This document shows positions 44,617 through 54,078 of a stretch of DNA of 64,000 bases, piece by piece. The stretch is from assembly GCA_037201625.1 (NCBI GenBank), contig JBBCGR010000003.1, positions 1,798,001 through 1,862,000 on the forward strand, in the 5' to 3' direction. The DNA comes from JAMXLO01 sp037201625 (GTDB lineage Bacteria; Pseudomonadota; Alphaproteobacteria; Acetobacterales; Acetobacteraceae). The notes beneath the pieces were generated by a model that saw only the letters and a list, made by a program, of their open reading frames with translations, did not search any database and was not told the DNA's origin. Made by a program: the position numbers and the translations under genes. The stretch's first letter is position 1, and each line of letters starts with the position of its first letter.

Positions 44617-45402
44617 ATGCCGAGTGGCGTAAGCTGGAATGAGACCGCGATGACGATCGCCGGCAGCAAGATGCATCTGCTGCGCGGCGGCAGCGGTCGG
44701 CCGGTGCTGGTGCTGCACCATGACATCGGCACGCCGGACCGGCTGCCGTTCTACGACACGCTGGCGCAGAGCTTCGACGTGCTGGTGCCGCACCATCCGG
44801 GCTGGGGCAAATCCGAGCGTCCGCAGTGGCAGCGCAGCGTGCGCGACATCGCCGCGGCGCATAGCTGGCTGCTGGCGGAACTCGGCCTCAAGGACGTGTC
44901 GCTGGTGGGGCTGGGCTTCGGTGGCTGGGTCGCGGCCGAGATGGCGAGCCAGGCGCCGACCGCGTACCACAGGCTGGTGCTGGTCGGCGCGATGGGCATC
45001 AAGCCGCCGGAGGGCTACATCGCCGACCAGGCGATCGTGTCGTACATGGACTATCCGAAGGCCGGCTTCCACGACCAGGCCGCGTTCGATCGGGTCTACG
45101 GGGACATCAGCACCGACCAGCTCGAGGCGTGGGACGTCTGCCGCGAGATGGTGTTCCGCACCGCGTGGAAGCCGTACATGTACAGCCAGACGCTGCCGCA
45201 TCTGCTGGGCGGCGTGCGCACACCGGCGCTGGTCGTGTGGGGCGACGATGACCGGCATGTGCCGAAAAGCGCAGGTGACGCCTACGTGAAGGCGCTGCGC
45301 GATGCGCGGCTGGAGACGGTCGCCGGATGCGGCCACTATGTCGATATGGAGAAGCCTGACGAGTTGGCGAAACTCGTCACCACGTTCGTCAACGCGAACT
45401 GA
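44617..45402 (+). CDS. Alpha/beta hydrolase-fold protein without serine nucleophile
   Basis: 261 residues. Core: VLVLHHDIGTP (oxyanion strand region), FDVLVPHHPGWGKSERP, VSLVGLGFGGWVAAEMA, and C-terminal VVWGDDDRHVP (Asp) and VAGCGHYVDMEKPDELA (His). At the nucleophile elbow the G-x-S-x-G is GLGFG, so Ser is replaced by Gly; Asp and His of the triad remain. It may be a binding or lyase-like protein, or a cofactor-free oxygenase relative. 13 bp before the LLM gene at 45416, likely one operon. Confidence 0.85.
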   Translation: MPSGVSWNETAMTIAGSKMHLLRGGSGRPVLVLHHDIGTPDRLPFYDTLAQSFDVLVPHHPGWGKSERPQWQRSVRDIAAAHSWLLAELGLKDVSLVGLGFGGWVAAEMASQAPTAYHRLVLVGAMGIKPPEGYIADQAIVSYMDYPKAGFHDQAAFDRVYGDISTDQLEAWDVCREMVFRTAWKPYMYSQTLPHLLGGVRTPALVVWGDDDRHVPKSAGDAYVKALRDARLETVAGCGHYVDMEKPDELAKLVTTFVNAN

Positions 45403-45415
45403 AGGATAACGCGCC

Positions 45416-46657
45416 ATGCACATGATGTACTTCACCGAACAGCCGATGGGCGCCTACGACGCCAAGAAGGGGCTGGAATACGGTGCGACCGCCCTGACCT
45501 TCTCCAACAGCAACTTCGATCCGGTGGAAGGCAGCCGGCTGTACAACGAGTACCTCGAAGAATACATCATGGCCGACGAGTGGGGCGTCGACGGCATCAT
45601 GCTGAACGAGCACCACAACGCGCCGTTCTGCATGCAGGCGAAGTGCAACGTGTTCGCCTCGATCCTCGCCGCGGCGACCAAGCGGGCGAAGATCGTGCTG
45701 CTGGGCAACCCGCTGCCGCTGGCCGAGAACCCGATCCGCCTCGCCGAAGAACTGGCGATGATCGACATGGTGTCGAAGGGGCGGCTGGTGTCGGGCTTCG
45801 TGCGCGGCGGCGGCCAGGAGCAGTTGGCCACCGGCGTGAACCCGGCATTCAACCGCGAGCGGTTCATCGAGGCGCATGACCTGATCCAGAAGATCTGGAC
45901 GCAGCCTGGGCCGTTCCGCTGGGAGGGCACGCACTACCAGCACCGCGTGGTGAACCCGTGGGCCGTGCCGATGCAGAAGCCGTATCCACGGGTGTGGATA
46001 CCCGGCGTGCTGTCGCGCGAGACGGTGATCTGGACCGCGCAGCAGCGCTATCCCTACATCGCGCTGAACACCGCGATCGACGCGACCAAGGTGATCTGGG
46101 ACACCTATTCGAAGGCGGCCAAGGAAGTCGGCTACGAGGCGGGGCCGGAGAATTTCGGCTACCTGATCCGCGTGCACGTGCAGGACACGATGGAGAAGGC
46201 GCTGCAGAACGCGCGCCAGTTCATGTGGATGCAGGGCGAGTTCACCGGCCTGGCGCATCCGGTGTGGGCCAATCCGTCGGGCTATTTCTCACCGTCCGGC
46301 CGCCGCGGTTTCGTGGAGTTCGCAGTCGGGCGCGCCAAGAATCCGCGCGGCAACCCGACCTTCGAGGATCAGATCGCCAGCACGATGATCATCGCCGGCA
46401 CGCCGGACACGGTGATCCCGCAACTCAAGACGCTGATCGAGCAGACGCGTCCCGGCATCATGGGCGTCTGGGCCAACGACGGCACGGTGTCCGCCGTCGA
46501 TCGCCGCCGCTGCATCGAATTGCTGGTGAAGGACGTGATGCCGGCGGTGAAGGAGCACGGCAAGACGCTCGGCCTGAAGGACCCGTGGGAGGCGAATGCG
46601 CCGGTGCATCTGAACTACTCGACGGACATTCCTGCGCAGCGCGTCGCGGCGGAGTAG
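45416..46657 (+). CDS. LLM-class flavin-dependent oxidoreductase
   Basis: 413 residues, bacterial-luciferase type. Begins MHMMYFTEQPMGAYDAKKGLEYGATALTFSNS; core VDGIMLNEHHNAPFCMQAKCNVFASILAAATKRAKIVLLGNPLPLAENPIRLAEELAMIDMVSKGRLVSGFVRGGGQEQ carries the EHH and GRLVSGFVRG features of the family. The C-terminal half has a distinctive SPSGRRG segment and ends LNYSTDIPAQRVAAE. Preceded by a ribosome site AAGGATAA, with the hydrolase gene just upstream. Confidence 0.9.
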   Translation: MHMMYFTEQPMGAYDAKKGLEYGATALTFSNSNFDPVEGSRLYNEYLEEYIMADEWGVDGIMLNEHHNAPFCMQAKCNVFASILAAATKRAKIVLLGNPLPLAENPIRLAEELAMIDMVSKGRLVSGFVRGGGQEQLATGVNPAFNRERFIEAHDLIQKIWTQPGPFRWEGTHYQHRVVNPWAVPMQKPYPRVWIPGVLSRETVIWTAQQRYPYIALNTAIDATKVIWDTYSKAAKEVGYEAGPENFGYLIRVHVQDTMEKALQNARQFMWMQGEFTGLAHPVWANPSGYFSPSGRRGFVEFAVGRAKNPRGNPTFEDQIASTMIIAGTPDTVIPQLKTLIEQTRPGIMGVWANDGTVSAVDRRRCIELLVKDVMPAVKEHGKTLGLKDPWEANAPVHLNYSTDIPAQRVAAE

Positions 46658-46669
46658 GACCCCGCCGCT

Positions 46670-46758
46670 CGTCATGATTGGCCCCGTGCCGGCCATCCAC
46701 GTCTTTCGCTGTGTGGCAGAGGAGGACGTGGATGGCGGGGCCAGGCCCCACCATGACG
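46670..46758. repeat. Palindromic intergenic repeat in a convergent gap
   Basis: CGTCATGATTGGCC...GCCGGCCATCCACGTCTTTCG on the left and GACGTGGATGGCGGGGCCAGG...CACCATGACG on the right. A complete copy of the dispersed family between the LLM gene and the acyl-CoA ligase, which converge here. Confidence 0.88.
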
Positions 46759-46772
46759 ATGGGGCAGGCACG

Positions 46773-48359
46773 CTATTGGGAGCGTGCCTTCTCCCGCAAT
46801 TCGAACTTCTGGATCTTGCCGGTCGACGTCTTCGGCAACCCGCCGAACGTGACGAAGCGCGGGCATTTGAAATGCGCCAGGTGCGTGCGGCACCAGGCGA
46901 TGATGTCGGCCTCGGTCACGCCGCTGGCGCCGGGCTTCAGCGTAACGAAAGCCTGCGGCGTCTCACCCCATTTCTCGTCGGGCCGCGCAACCACCGCGGC
47001 CTCCATCACGTCGGGATGCTTGTAGAGCACCTCCTCCACCTCCAGCGACGAGATGTTCTCGCCGCCCGAAATGATGATGTCCTTGGCGCGGTCCTTGACC
47101 TCCACATAGCCATCCGGATGCATCACCGCCAGATCCCCGGTATGGAACCATCCTCCGGCAAAAGCCTCGTCGCTGGCTGAAGGATTCTTTAGATACCCCT
47201 TCATCACCGTGTTCCCGCGCAGCATCAGTTCACCGATCGTCGCGCCATCCGATGCCACCGGCAGCATGGTCGCAGGATCGAACACCGCGGCATCCTCGAG
47301 CGTCGGCGTGTTCACGCCCTGCCGTGCCATGAACGCCGCCTTGCGCTCGACCGGCATGTCATCCAGTTCAGGCTGCCACATGCAGACGGTGGACGGACCA
47401 TAGCTCTCGGTCAGCCCGTAGAGATGCGTGACCGCGAACCCCATCGCCTCCATGCGCGCAATCACCGTCGACGGCGGCGCGGCACCGCCGGTCGCGATCT
47501 GCACCGTCTGCGGGAAGCTCCGGCGCGTGTCCTCCGGCGCGTGGATCAGCATGCTCAGCACGACCGGCGCACCGCACATATGCGTCACGCCGTGGTCCGC
47601 GATCGCGGCGAAGATCGGTGCGGGCTCCACGCGGCGCAGGCAGACATGCGTGCCGCCTGCCAGCGTCACCGCCCAGGTATAGGTCCAGCCGTTGCAATGG
47701 AACATCGGCAGCGTCCACAGATACACGCTGCGCGGCGACAGGCCGAAGGTCAGCGCATTGCCGCACGCATTCAGATAGGCGCCGCGATGATGCAGCACGA
47801 CCCCTTTCGGATTGCCCGTCGTGCCCGACGTGTAGTTCAGCGCGATCGCCTGCCATTCATCATCCGGCAGGCTCGCCGGAAACGCCGGATCGCCCGCGGC
47901 GATGAACGCCTCATAGTCACCGTCGATCTCCACCACGCGCAGGATGCGTCCGGTCTGCGGCAGGGCGCGCGCCATCACCGCGGCGAACTCCGCATCGACC
48001 AGCACGACCTTGGCTTCCGAGTGCTGCAGGATGAAGGCGACCGCCGATGCATCCAGCCGGATGTTGATCGAGCAGAGGACCGCGCCGAGCATCGGCACGG
48101 CGTAATGCGCCTCCAGCATCTCGGGGATGTTCGGCGCCATGATCGCGACCGTGTCGCCCTTGCCCACACCGGCCTGCGCCAACGCCGATGCCAGCCGTCG
48201 CGAACGCTCAAGGAACTGCGCGTAGGTGATGCGCCGTTCGCCGTGGATCACCGCGACGCGCGGGCCGTAGACGCGGGCCGCGCGCACCAGGAACGACACC
48301 GGTGACAGCGGCACGTGATTGGCCGGCGTACGGTCGAGATTCTGCTCATAGATTGACAC
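46773..48359 (-). CDS. Acyl-CoA synthetase (AMP-forming)
   Basis: 528 residues with the start set at GTG 48359 (homologues begin SIYEQNLDRTPANHVPL; AAGGA lies 7 nt upstream), though ATG 48377 adds six residues. P-loop LNYTSGTTGNPKGVVLHHRG, A5 LYGLTESYGPST, A7-A8 FHTGDLAVMHPDGYVEVKDRAKDIIISGGENIS, and the A10 Lys in KTSTGKIQKFELR. Activates a medium- or aryl-type acid with ATP and CoA. Divergent from the enoyl-CoA hydratase operon. Confidence 0.9.
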   Translation of the reverse strand: MSIYEQNLDRTPANHVPLSPVSFLVRAARVYGPRVAVIHGERRITYAQFLERSRRLASALAQAGVGKGDTVAIMAPNIPEMLEAHYAVPMLGAVLCSINIRLDASAVAFILQHSEAKVVLVDAEFAAVMARALPQTGRILRVVEIDGDYEAFIAAGDPAFPASLPDDEWQAIALNYTSGTTGNPKGVVLHHRGAYLNACGNALTFGLSPRSVYLWTLPMFHCNGWTYTWAVTLAGGTHVCLRRVEPAPIFAAIADHGVTHMCGAPVVLSMLIHAPEDTRRSFPQTVQIATGGAAPPSTVIARMEAMGFAVTHLYGLTESYGPSTVCMWQPELDDMPVERKAAFMARQGVNTPTLEDAAVFDPATMLPVASDGATIGELMLRGNTVMKGYLKNPSASDEAFAGGWFHTGDLAVMHPDGYVEVKDRAKDIIISGGENISSLEVEEVLYKHPDVMEAAVVARPDEKWGETPQAFVTLKPGASGVTEADIIAWCRTHLAHFKCPRFVTFGGLPKTSTGKIQKFELREKARSQ

Positions 48360-48431
48360 GATGACGTCCTTGCACACTCGCGTCGCCTAGCGTACGTCAC
48401 GCGCACCAAGAACGCCAAGCGAGGAACATCC

Positions 48432-49199
48432 ATGGCCGGATCGGTCAAAATAACAGTCCAGGACTACATCGCCACCGTCGTGATGGACCGGCCGCCGGTG
48501 AATGCGCAGAACTCCGAGTTCCGCCAGGAACTGATCACCACATTCGACTCCTTCACCGACCGCGACGACGTGCGCGTCGCCATCCTGACCGGCACGGGAC
48601 GCATGTTCTCGGCCGGCGCGGACATGAAGGAACGGCCCGATCCGGAGCATCCCGGCGAGTACTGGGAGTTCAATAGGCGGGCGCGCGAGTGCTTCAATGC
48701 CATCGCCGAATGCGCCAAGCCGGTGATCGCCGCGGTGAATGGACCGGCGCTCGGCGCGGGCGTCGGACTGGCGGCGTCGTGCGACATCATGCTGTGCTCC
48801 GACAACGCCGTACTCGGCATGCCGGAGATCGACATCGGCCTCGCCGGCGGCGCGGCCATGCTGCAGACGCTGTTCGGCCGCTCGCGCGCGCGGCGCATGT
48901 TCTACACCGGCTGGCGCGTACCGGCCGAAGAGTTGTACCGCACCGGCGTGGTGGAGTGCTGCGTGCCGCTGGAGCAGTTGATGCCCGAGGCGATGAAGCT
49001 TGCCACCGAGATTGCGTCCAAGAGCCCGATCGGCATGCGCTATGCCAAGCAGTCGATGAACACCACGATGCACATGCCGGCCCGTGACGGCTATCGCTTC
49101 GAGCAGGGCATCACCGTGATGCTGAGCAAGACCGAGGACGCGCAGGAAGCGCGCCAGGCCTTCATCGAAAAGCGCAAGCCCGTCTTCAAAGGACGCTGA
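48432..49199 (+). CDS. Enoyl-CoA hydratase/isomerase family protein
   Basis: 255 residues, crotonase fold: FSAGADMKERPDP, NGPALGAGVGLAASCDIML (oxyanion loops), MPEIDIGLAGGAAMLQTLF (one catalytic Glu conserved; the other position is Gly-Val, so isomerase- or hydrolase-like activity is possible), and the FIEKRKPVFKGR end. First gene of a four-gene operon with an ABC binding protein, an SDR and an LLM monooxygenase; gaps of 4, 2 and 12 bp. Confidence 0.9.
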   Translation: MAGSVKITVQDYIATVVMDRPPVNAQNSEFRQELITTFDSFTDRDDVRVAILTGTGRMFSAGADMKERPDPEHPGEYWEFNRRARECFNAIAECAKPVIAAVNGPALGAGVGLAASCDIMLCSDNAVLGMPEIDIGLAGGAAMLQTLFGRSRARRMFYTGWRVPAEELYRTGVVECCVPLEQLMPEAMKLATEIASKSPIGMRYAKQSMNTTMHMPARDGYRFEQGITVMLSKTEDAQEARQAFIEKRKPVFKGR

Positions 49200-49203
49200 T
49201 CCG

Positions 49204-50763
49204 ATGCGTTGCATTCTGTTCGCACTCGCCCTGCTCGCCGCATCGGCCGCGCAGGCGGCGGAGGTCAAGATGGGCGTCCGCACCGACGCCAGTTCGATCG
49301 ATCCGCACTATCATGTCTACACGCCGAACACCGCGGTCGCGCGGCACATCTTCGATACGCTCGTGCTGAGCGATCCGCGCGGCCAGTCGATGCCGGGCCT
49401 CGCCGTCTCGTGGGAGCCGGTCAGCGACGATGTGTGGATCTTCAAGCTGCGGCCGAACGTGAAGTTCCATGACGGCAGCGCGTTCACGGCCGAGGACGTT
49501 GCGTTTTCGATTGCGCGTGCGCCGAATGTGCCGAACAGCCCTTCGTCGTTCGCGCAATATACCAAGCTGATCGCCTCGACCGAGGTGATCGATCCGCTGA
49601 CGATCAAGATCACCACCAAGGGCCCCGCGCCGACGCTGCCGGTCGACCTCACCTTCATCGCCATCGTCTCCAAGCGCGCCGCGGAGGGCAAGACGACGGC
49701 GGATTTCAACAGCGGTGCGGCAACGATCGGGACGGGACCTTACAAGTTCGTCGAATGGGTGTCCGGCGATCATCTCACGCTGGTGCGCAATCCGACCTAT
49801 TGGGGCGGGCAGGAGCCGTGGGAGCGGGTAACGCGCAAGGCGATCGCCAATGACGGCTCGCGCGTGGCGGCGCTGCTCTCGGGCGACGTCGACATCATCG
49901 AGGGCGTGCCGGGCGTCGACCGGGCGCGCCTGGCCGCGGCGCCGAACGTTTCGCTGTTCGAATGCGACGCGTTCCGCATCATCTACATCCATCTGGATTC
50001 CGCGCGCGACGTTTCGCCCGGCATCAGCGACGTGAACGGCAACAAGATGGATCGCAATCCGCTGAAGGATGCGCGGGTGCGGCGGGCGATCAGCTACGCG
50101 ATCAACCGCCAGGCGCTGACCGAGCGGCTGCTGAGCGGCCAGGCGCATGCGGCGGGCCAGTACACCGCGCCGGGCCTGCCTGGTTCCAGTCCGAACCTGC
50201 CGCCGATCCCGTATGATCCGGCGCTGGCGCAGAAGCTGTTGAAGGAGGCCGGCTGGGGCGACGGGTTCAGCGTGATCCTGGCGGCGTCGAACGACCGGTT
50301 CCCCAGCGACGCGCAGGTGGCACAGGCGGTCGGCCAGATGCTGGCGCGCGTCGGCATCAAGACGGAGGTGCAGACCATGCCTGCGGCGATCCAGTTCAGC
50401 CGCGGCAGCAAGCTGGAGTTCTCCATGTTCCAGGCCGGCTGGGTGGGATCGGGCGAGGCGTCCTCGCCGCTGACCGCGCTGATGGCGAGCTATGATCCGA
50501 AGACCGGCATGGGCCCGTCCAACCGCGGCCGCTGGTCCAACCCGGAGTTCGACGCGACCCTGGGCGAGGCGCTGCGAACGCTGGATGATACCAAACGCAA
50601 CCAGTTGTACGCGCGGGCGGCGGAGATCGCCGTGGGCGACATGGGCGTCATCCCGGTGTATTTCACCATCAACACCTGGGCGGCGAAGAAGGGTCTGGTG
50701 TACGAGGCGCGCGCCGATGAATTGTCGGAGGCGATGAACCTGCGGCCGGCCCAGAAGGAGTAG
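49204..50763 (+). CDS. ABC transporter substrate-binding protein, family 5, orphan
   Basis: 519 residues with a Sec signal peptide (LFALALLAASAAQAA). Hallmarks: ASSIDPHYHVYTPNTAVARHIFDTL, LRPNVKFHDGSAFTAEDVAFSIAR, GTGPYKFVEW, and C-terminal DMGVIPVYFTINTWAAKKGLVYEAR. No permease or ATPase is near it, so it must use another transporter, perhaps the fused one at 38.5-42.2 kb, or act as a sensor. Tightly linked to catabolic enzymes, so its ligand is probably their substrate. Confidence 0.9.
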   Translation: MRCILFALALLAASAAQAAEVKMGVRTDASSIDPHYHVYTPNTAVARHIFDTLVLSDPRGQSMPGLAVSWEPVSDDVWIFKLRPNVKFHDGSAFTAEDVAFSIARAPNVPNSPSSFAQYTKLIASTEVIDPLTIKITTKGPAPTLPVDLTFIAIVSKRAAEGKTTADFNSGAATIGTGPYKFVEWVSGDHLTLVRNPTYWGGQEPWERVTRKAIANDGSRVAALLSGDVDIIEGVPGVDRARLAAAPNVSLFECDAFRIIYIHLDSARDVSPGISDVNGNKMDRNPLKDARVRRAISYAINRQALTERLLSGQAHAAGQYTAPGLPGSSPNLPPIPYDPALAQKLLKEAGWGDGFSVILAASNDRFPSDAQVAQAVGQMLARVGIKTEVQTMPAAIQFSRGSKLEFSMFQAGWVGSGEASSPLTALMASYDPKTGMGPSNRGRWSNPEFDATLGEALRTLDDTKRNQLYARAAEIAVGDMGVIPVYFTINTWAAKKGLVYEARADELSEAMNLRPAQKE

Positions 50764-50765
50764 CC

Positions 50766-51518
50766 ATGGACCTGCAACTACGCGACAAGACGGCGGTGGT
50801 GACCGGAGCCTCCATGGGCATCGGCCGCGCCATCGCCAAGCTGCTGGCCCTGGAAGGCGTGCGCGTCGCCGCCGTGGCGCGTCGGGTCGACCTGATGGAG
50901 GCGATGGCCGAAGAGGTCGTGGCCGCCGGTGGCGTGCGGCCGGTTCTGGTGCGCCAGGACATCATGTCTGAGGATGCGGCGGAGATGCTGCGTGACGTGG
51001 CCTATGCCGAGTTGGGCCATGTCGACATCCTGGTGAACAACGCGGGCGGCAGCCGGCGCCTGCCGGTCGATGCGCCGGAGGAACGCTGGGTCGAGGCGAT
51101 GACGCTGAACTTCACGCGCCAGCGCCAGATCGCACACGCGCTGCTGCCGAAGATGATAGAGCGGCGCTGGGGGCGCATCATCAACATCACCGGCAAGTCG
51201 GAGCCGGATCACCTGAACGCCGCGTTCTCCGCCAAGGCCGCGGTGCATGCCTGGGCGAAGGGCCTGTCGATCGAGGTCGGGCAGTTCGGCATCACGGTGA
51301 ACTCGATCCCGCCGGGGCGGATCATGAGCGAGCAGATCCGTCGCAACTATCCCGAGGATTTCCGCAAGACCTTTGCCGAGACGGAGATCCCGGTGCGTTT
51401 CTGGGGTGAGCCCGAGGATCTGGCGGTGATGGCGGTGTGGCTCGCCTCGCCGCTGGCGCGTTACATCACCGGCACGGTCATTCCGGTGGATGGCGGGCTG
51501 CGGCGCTATCAGTTCTGA
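50766..51518 (+). CDS. Short-chain dehydrogenase/reductase with altered catalytic Tyr motif
   Basis: 250 residues. Cofactor motif TAVVTGASMGIGRAIAKLL and NNAGGSRRL are intact, and the end carries VIPVDGGLRRYQF. The catalytic region reads INITGKSEPDHLNAAFSAKAAVHAWAKGLSIE: the Lys aligns, but Tyr of YxxxK is missing (Ala or Phe by alignment) and no Ser is at the usual place. It may use another base, bind substrate only, or be a divergent subfamily. Fits the operon of enoyl-CoA hydratase, binding protein and LLM. Confidence 0.87.
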   Translation: MDLQLRDKTAVVTGASMGIGRAIAKLLALEGVRVAAVARRVDLMEAMAEEVVAAGGVRPVLVRQDIMSEDAAEMLRDVAYAELGHVDILVNNAGGSRRLPVDAPEERWVEAMTLNFTRQRQIAHALLPKMIERRWGRIINITGKSEPDHLNAAFSAKAAVHAWAKGLSIEVGQFGITVNSIPPGRIMSEQIRRNYPEDFRKTFAETEIPVRFWGEPEDLAVMAVWLASPLARYITGTVIPVDGGLRRYQF

Positions 51519-51530
51519 AAGGACGACGTC

Positions 51531-52880
51531 ATGCGTCAGATGGTTCTGGTCGGATTCCTGCAAGCGCAGAACTGCACGACGCTGGCGAGTGCGTGGCGGC
51601 ATCCGGAGAGTCGCACCGATTTCACGACCGCCGCCTATTACCAGAAGATCGGCCAGGTGCTGGAGGAAGGGAAGTTCCAGCTTGCCTTCTTCGACGATCG
51701 CCTGGCGATGCCGGACATCTATGGCGGCAATCCGGCCGAGGTGGTGGCGAACGGCGTGCGCGTGGTGAAGCTGGATCCGGTGGCGACGATGCTGGCGATG
51801 GGGTTCGGCACGACGCGTCTGGGCATCGGCGCCACTGCGTCCACCACGTATTACGAGCCGTTCGATGTGGCGCGGCGGTTCCAGACGGTGGACCATATGC
51901 TGGGCGGCCGCGCCGCGTGGAACGTGGTGACGTCGGTGAACGACGGCGAGGCGCACAACATGGGCCGCGAGATGCATCTCGCGCACGACCTGCGCTACGA
52001 CCGCGCCGACGAGTTCATGGAGATCGTGCTCGGCTGCTGGGATGGCTGGGAGGATGATGCGCTGGTGGTCGACAAGGACACCGGCCTGTTCGCGCATCCC
52101 GACAAGGTGCATCGGCTGGAGTATCGCGGGAAGTTCCTGACCTCACGCGGGACGTTCACCGTGCCCCGCTCGCCGCAGGGGCATCCGGTGATCATCCAGG
52201 CGGGCGCTTCGGATCGCGGCAAGCGGTTCTCCGAGCGGTGGGCCGAGACGGTGTTCGTGGCGTATCCCGATTTCGAGGATGCCAAGCGCCAGTACAAGTC
52301 GTTCAAGGAGGGCGTGGCGAAGCTCGGACGCGATCCCGATCTGGTGAGCGTCAATACGATCGCCTATCCGGTCGTAGGTGCGACGCGGGCCGAGGCCGAA
52401 GACAAGATGGCGCTGATCGACAGCCTGTACCGGGAGGTGGACGGGCTGTCGCTGCTGTCCGAGGCGCTGAATTTCGACTTCGCCAAGAAGCGCATGGATG
52501 AAGCATTCTCGAGTGAGGAACTGGAAGGGATGTCGGGCATGCAGGCGATGCGCGATCGGGTGATGCGGGTGATCGGCCGCAATCCGACGGTGCGCGACTT
52601 CCTGGAGGTGACTCGGCGCGGACGGCCGCGCGAGGCGATCGTCGGCAGCCCGAAAGAGGTGGCGGACCGGTTCGAACAATGGTTCGTGGAGCGTGCCTGC
52701 GACGGCTATGTGGTGGGCGGCACGCACACGCCGGGCACGTTCGAGGATTTCGTCAAGTTCGTCGTGCCGGAGTTGCAGCGGCGCGGCATTTTCCAGACTG
52801 ACTACAAGGGCGCGACGCTGCGGGAGAATCTGGGCCTGCCGATGCCGCGCACCGGGGGATGGAAACTGGCCGCGGCGTAG
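51531..52880 (+). CDS. LLM-class flavin monooxygenase, NtaA/DmoA family
   Basis: 449 residues. Family blocks: FQLAFFDDRLAMPDIYGG, GGRAAWNVVTSVNDGEAHNMG, RYDRADEFMEIVLGCWDGWEDDALV, GHPVIIQAGASDRGKRFSERWAETVFVAYP. Resembles the nitrilotriacetate and dimethylsulfide monooxygenases; needs a flavin reductase not seen here. Last gene of its operon, convergent with the thiolase gene 9 bp beyond the stop. Confidence 0.9.
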   Translation: MRQMVLVGFLQAQNCTTLASAWRHPESRTDFTTAAYYQKIGQVLEEGKFQLAFFDDRLAMPDIYGGNPAEVVANGVRVVKLDPVATMLAMGFGTTRLGIGATASTTYYEPFDVARRFQTVDHMLGGRAAWNVVTSVNDGEAHNMGREMHLAHDLRYDRADEFMEIVLGCWDGWEDDALVVDKDTGLFAHPDKVHRLEYRGKFLTSRGTFTVPRSPQGHPVIIQAGASDRGKRFSERWAETVFVAYPDFEDAKRQYKSFKEGVAKLGRDPDLVSVNTIAYPVVGATRAEAEDKMALIDSLYREVDGLSLLSEALNFDFAKKRMDEAFSSEELEGMSGMQAMRDRVMRVIGRNPTVRDFLEVTRRGRPREAIVGSPKEVADRFEQWFVERACDGYVVGGTHTPGTFEDFVKFVVPELQRRGIFQTDYKGATLRENLGLPMPRTGGWKLAAA

Positions 52881-52889
52881 CGACGATCG

Positions 52890-54077
52890 TCAGATCCGCT
52901 CGAAGATCGCCGCGATGCCCTGGCCGCCGCCGATGCACATGGTGACCAGCGCGTAGCGGCCGCCGGTGCGCTCCAGTTCGTACAGCGCCTTCACCGTCAG
53001 GATGGTGCCCGTCGCGCCCACCGGATGGCCGAGCGAAATGCCCGATCCGTTCGGGTTGGTCTTCGCCGGATCGAAGCCGAGATCCTTGGCCACTGCACAG
53101 GCCTGGGCTGCGAATGCCTCATTGCTCTCGATCACATCGATGTCGGCCAGCACCAATCCCGCGCGTTCCAGTGCCTTGCGCGTGGCGGGCACCGGGCCGA
53201 TGCCCATGATCTTCGGATCGACGCCGGCATGCGCATAGGCGACCAGCCGTCCCATCGGCTTCGCGCCACGCTTCTCCGCCGTGCCGCGCTCCATCAGCAC
53301 CACGGCGGCCGCGCCATCGTTGATGCCGGACGCATTGCCCGCGGTCACCGTGCCATCCTTGCGGAACACTGCCCGCAACTTCGCCAGGTCTTCGGCCGAT
53401 GCGTCGGGACGCACATGTTCATCGGTGTCGAACACCGTCTCGCCGCGCCGCGTCTTCATCACCACCGGCAGGATCTGCTGCTTGAAGCGGCCCTCGGCGA
53501 TCGCGTGGGCGGCGCGGCGGTGCGATTCGACCGCCAGCGCGTCCTGGTCGGCGCGGGTGATCTGGTGGCTCTCCGCCAGGTTCTCGGCCGTCTCGCCCAT
53601 GTGGATGTTGTCGAACGGGTCGTGCAGCGCGGCGAGCATCATGTCGATCATCTTGGCGTCGCCCATGCGGGCGCCCCAGCGCATGCCCTGCGAGATATAG
53701 GGCGACCGGCTCATGCTTTCGGCGCCGCCGCCGACCGCGATATCGGTGTCGCCGAGCAGGATTGTCTGAGCCGCCGACACGATCGCCTGCAGACCCGATC
53801 CGCACAGCCGGTTCACCGTCAGCGCCGGCGCCTCCTTCGCGACGCCGGCGTTCATCGCGGTGACGCGCGCGAGGTACATGTCCTTGGGCTCGGTATGGAT
53901 CACGTTGCCGAACACCACCTGGCCCACTTCGGCGCCGTCGACGCCGGCGCGCGACAGCGCCTCGCGCACCACCTGCGCGCCGAGATCGGTCGGTGCCACA
54001 TCCTTCAGGCCGCCGCCGAAGTCGCCGATCGCGGTGCGCACGCCCGACACCACCACCACCTCGCGCTGCATGTCCAT
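52890..54077 (-). CDS. Acetyl-CoA C-acyltransferase (thiolase)
   Basis: 395 residues. Nucleophile Cys92 in NRLCGSGLQA, GHPVGATGT with the catalytic His, and MCIGGGQGIA with the second Cys. Start VVVVSGVRTAIGDFGG is a standard thiolase N-terminus. GGGAGG lies 6 nt before the ATG at 54077; the FAH-fold gene stop is 1 bp upstream, so they are co-translated. Cleaves 3-oxoacyl-CoA or makes acetoacetyl-CoA. Confidence 0.93.
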   Translation of the reverse strand: MDMQREVVVVSGVRTAIGDFGGGLKDVAPTDLGAQVVREALSRAGVDGAEVGQVVFGNVIHTEPKDMYLARVTAMNAGVAKEAPALTVNRLCGSGLQAIVSAAQTILLGDTDIAVGGGAESMSRSPYISQGMRWGARMGDAKMIDMMLAALHDPFDNIHMGETAENLAESHQITRADQDALAVESHRRAAHAIAEGRFKQQILPVVMKTRRGETVFDTDEHVRPDASAEDLAKLRAVFRKDGTVTAGNASGINDGAAAVVLMERGTAEKRGAKPMGRLVAYAHAGVDPKIMGIGPVPATRKALERAGLVLADIDVIESNEAFAAQACAVAKDLGFDPAKTNPNGSGISLGHPVGATGTILTVKALYELERTGGRYALVTMCIGGGQGIAAIFERI

Positions 54078-54078
54078 T

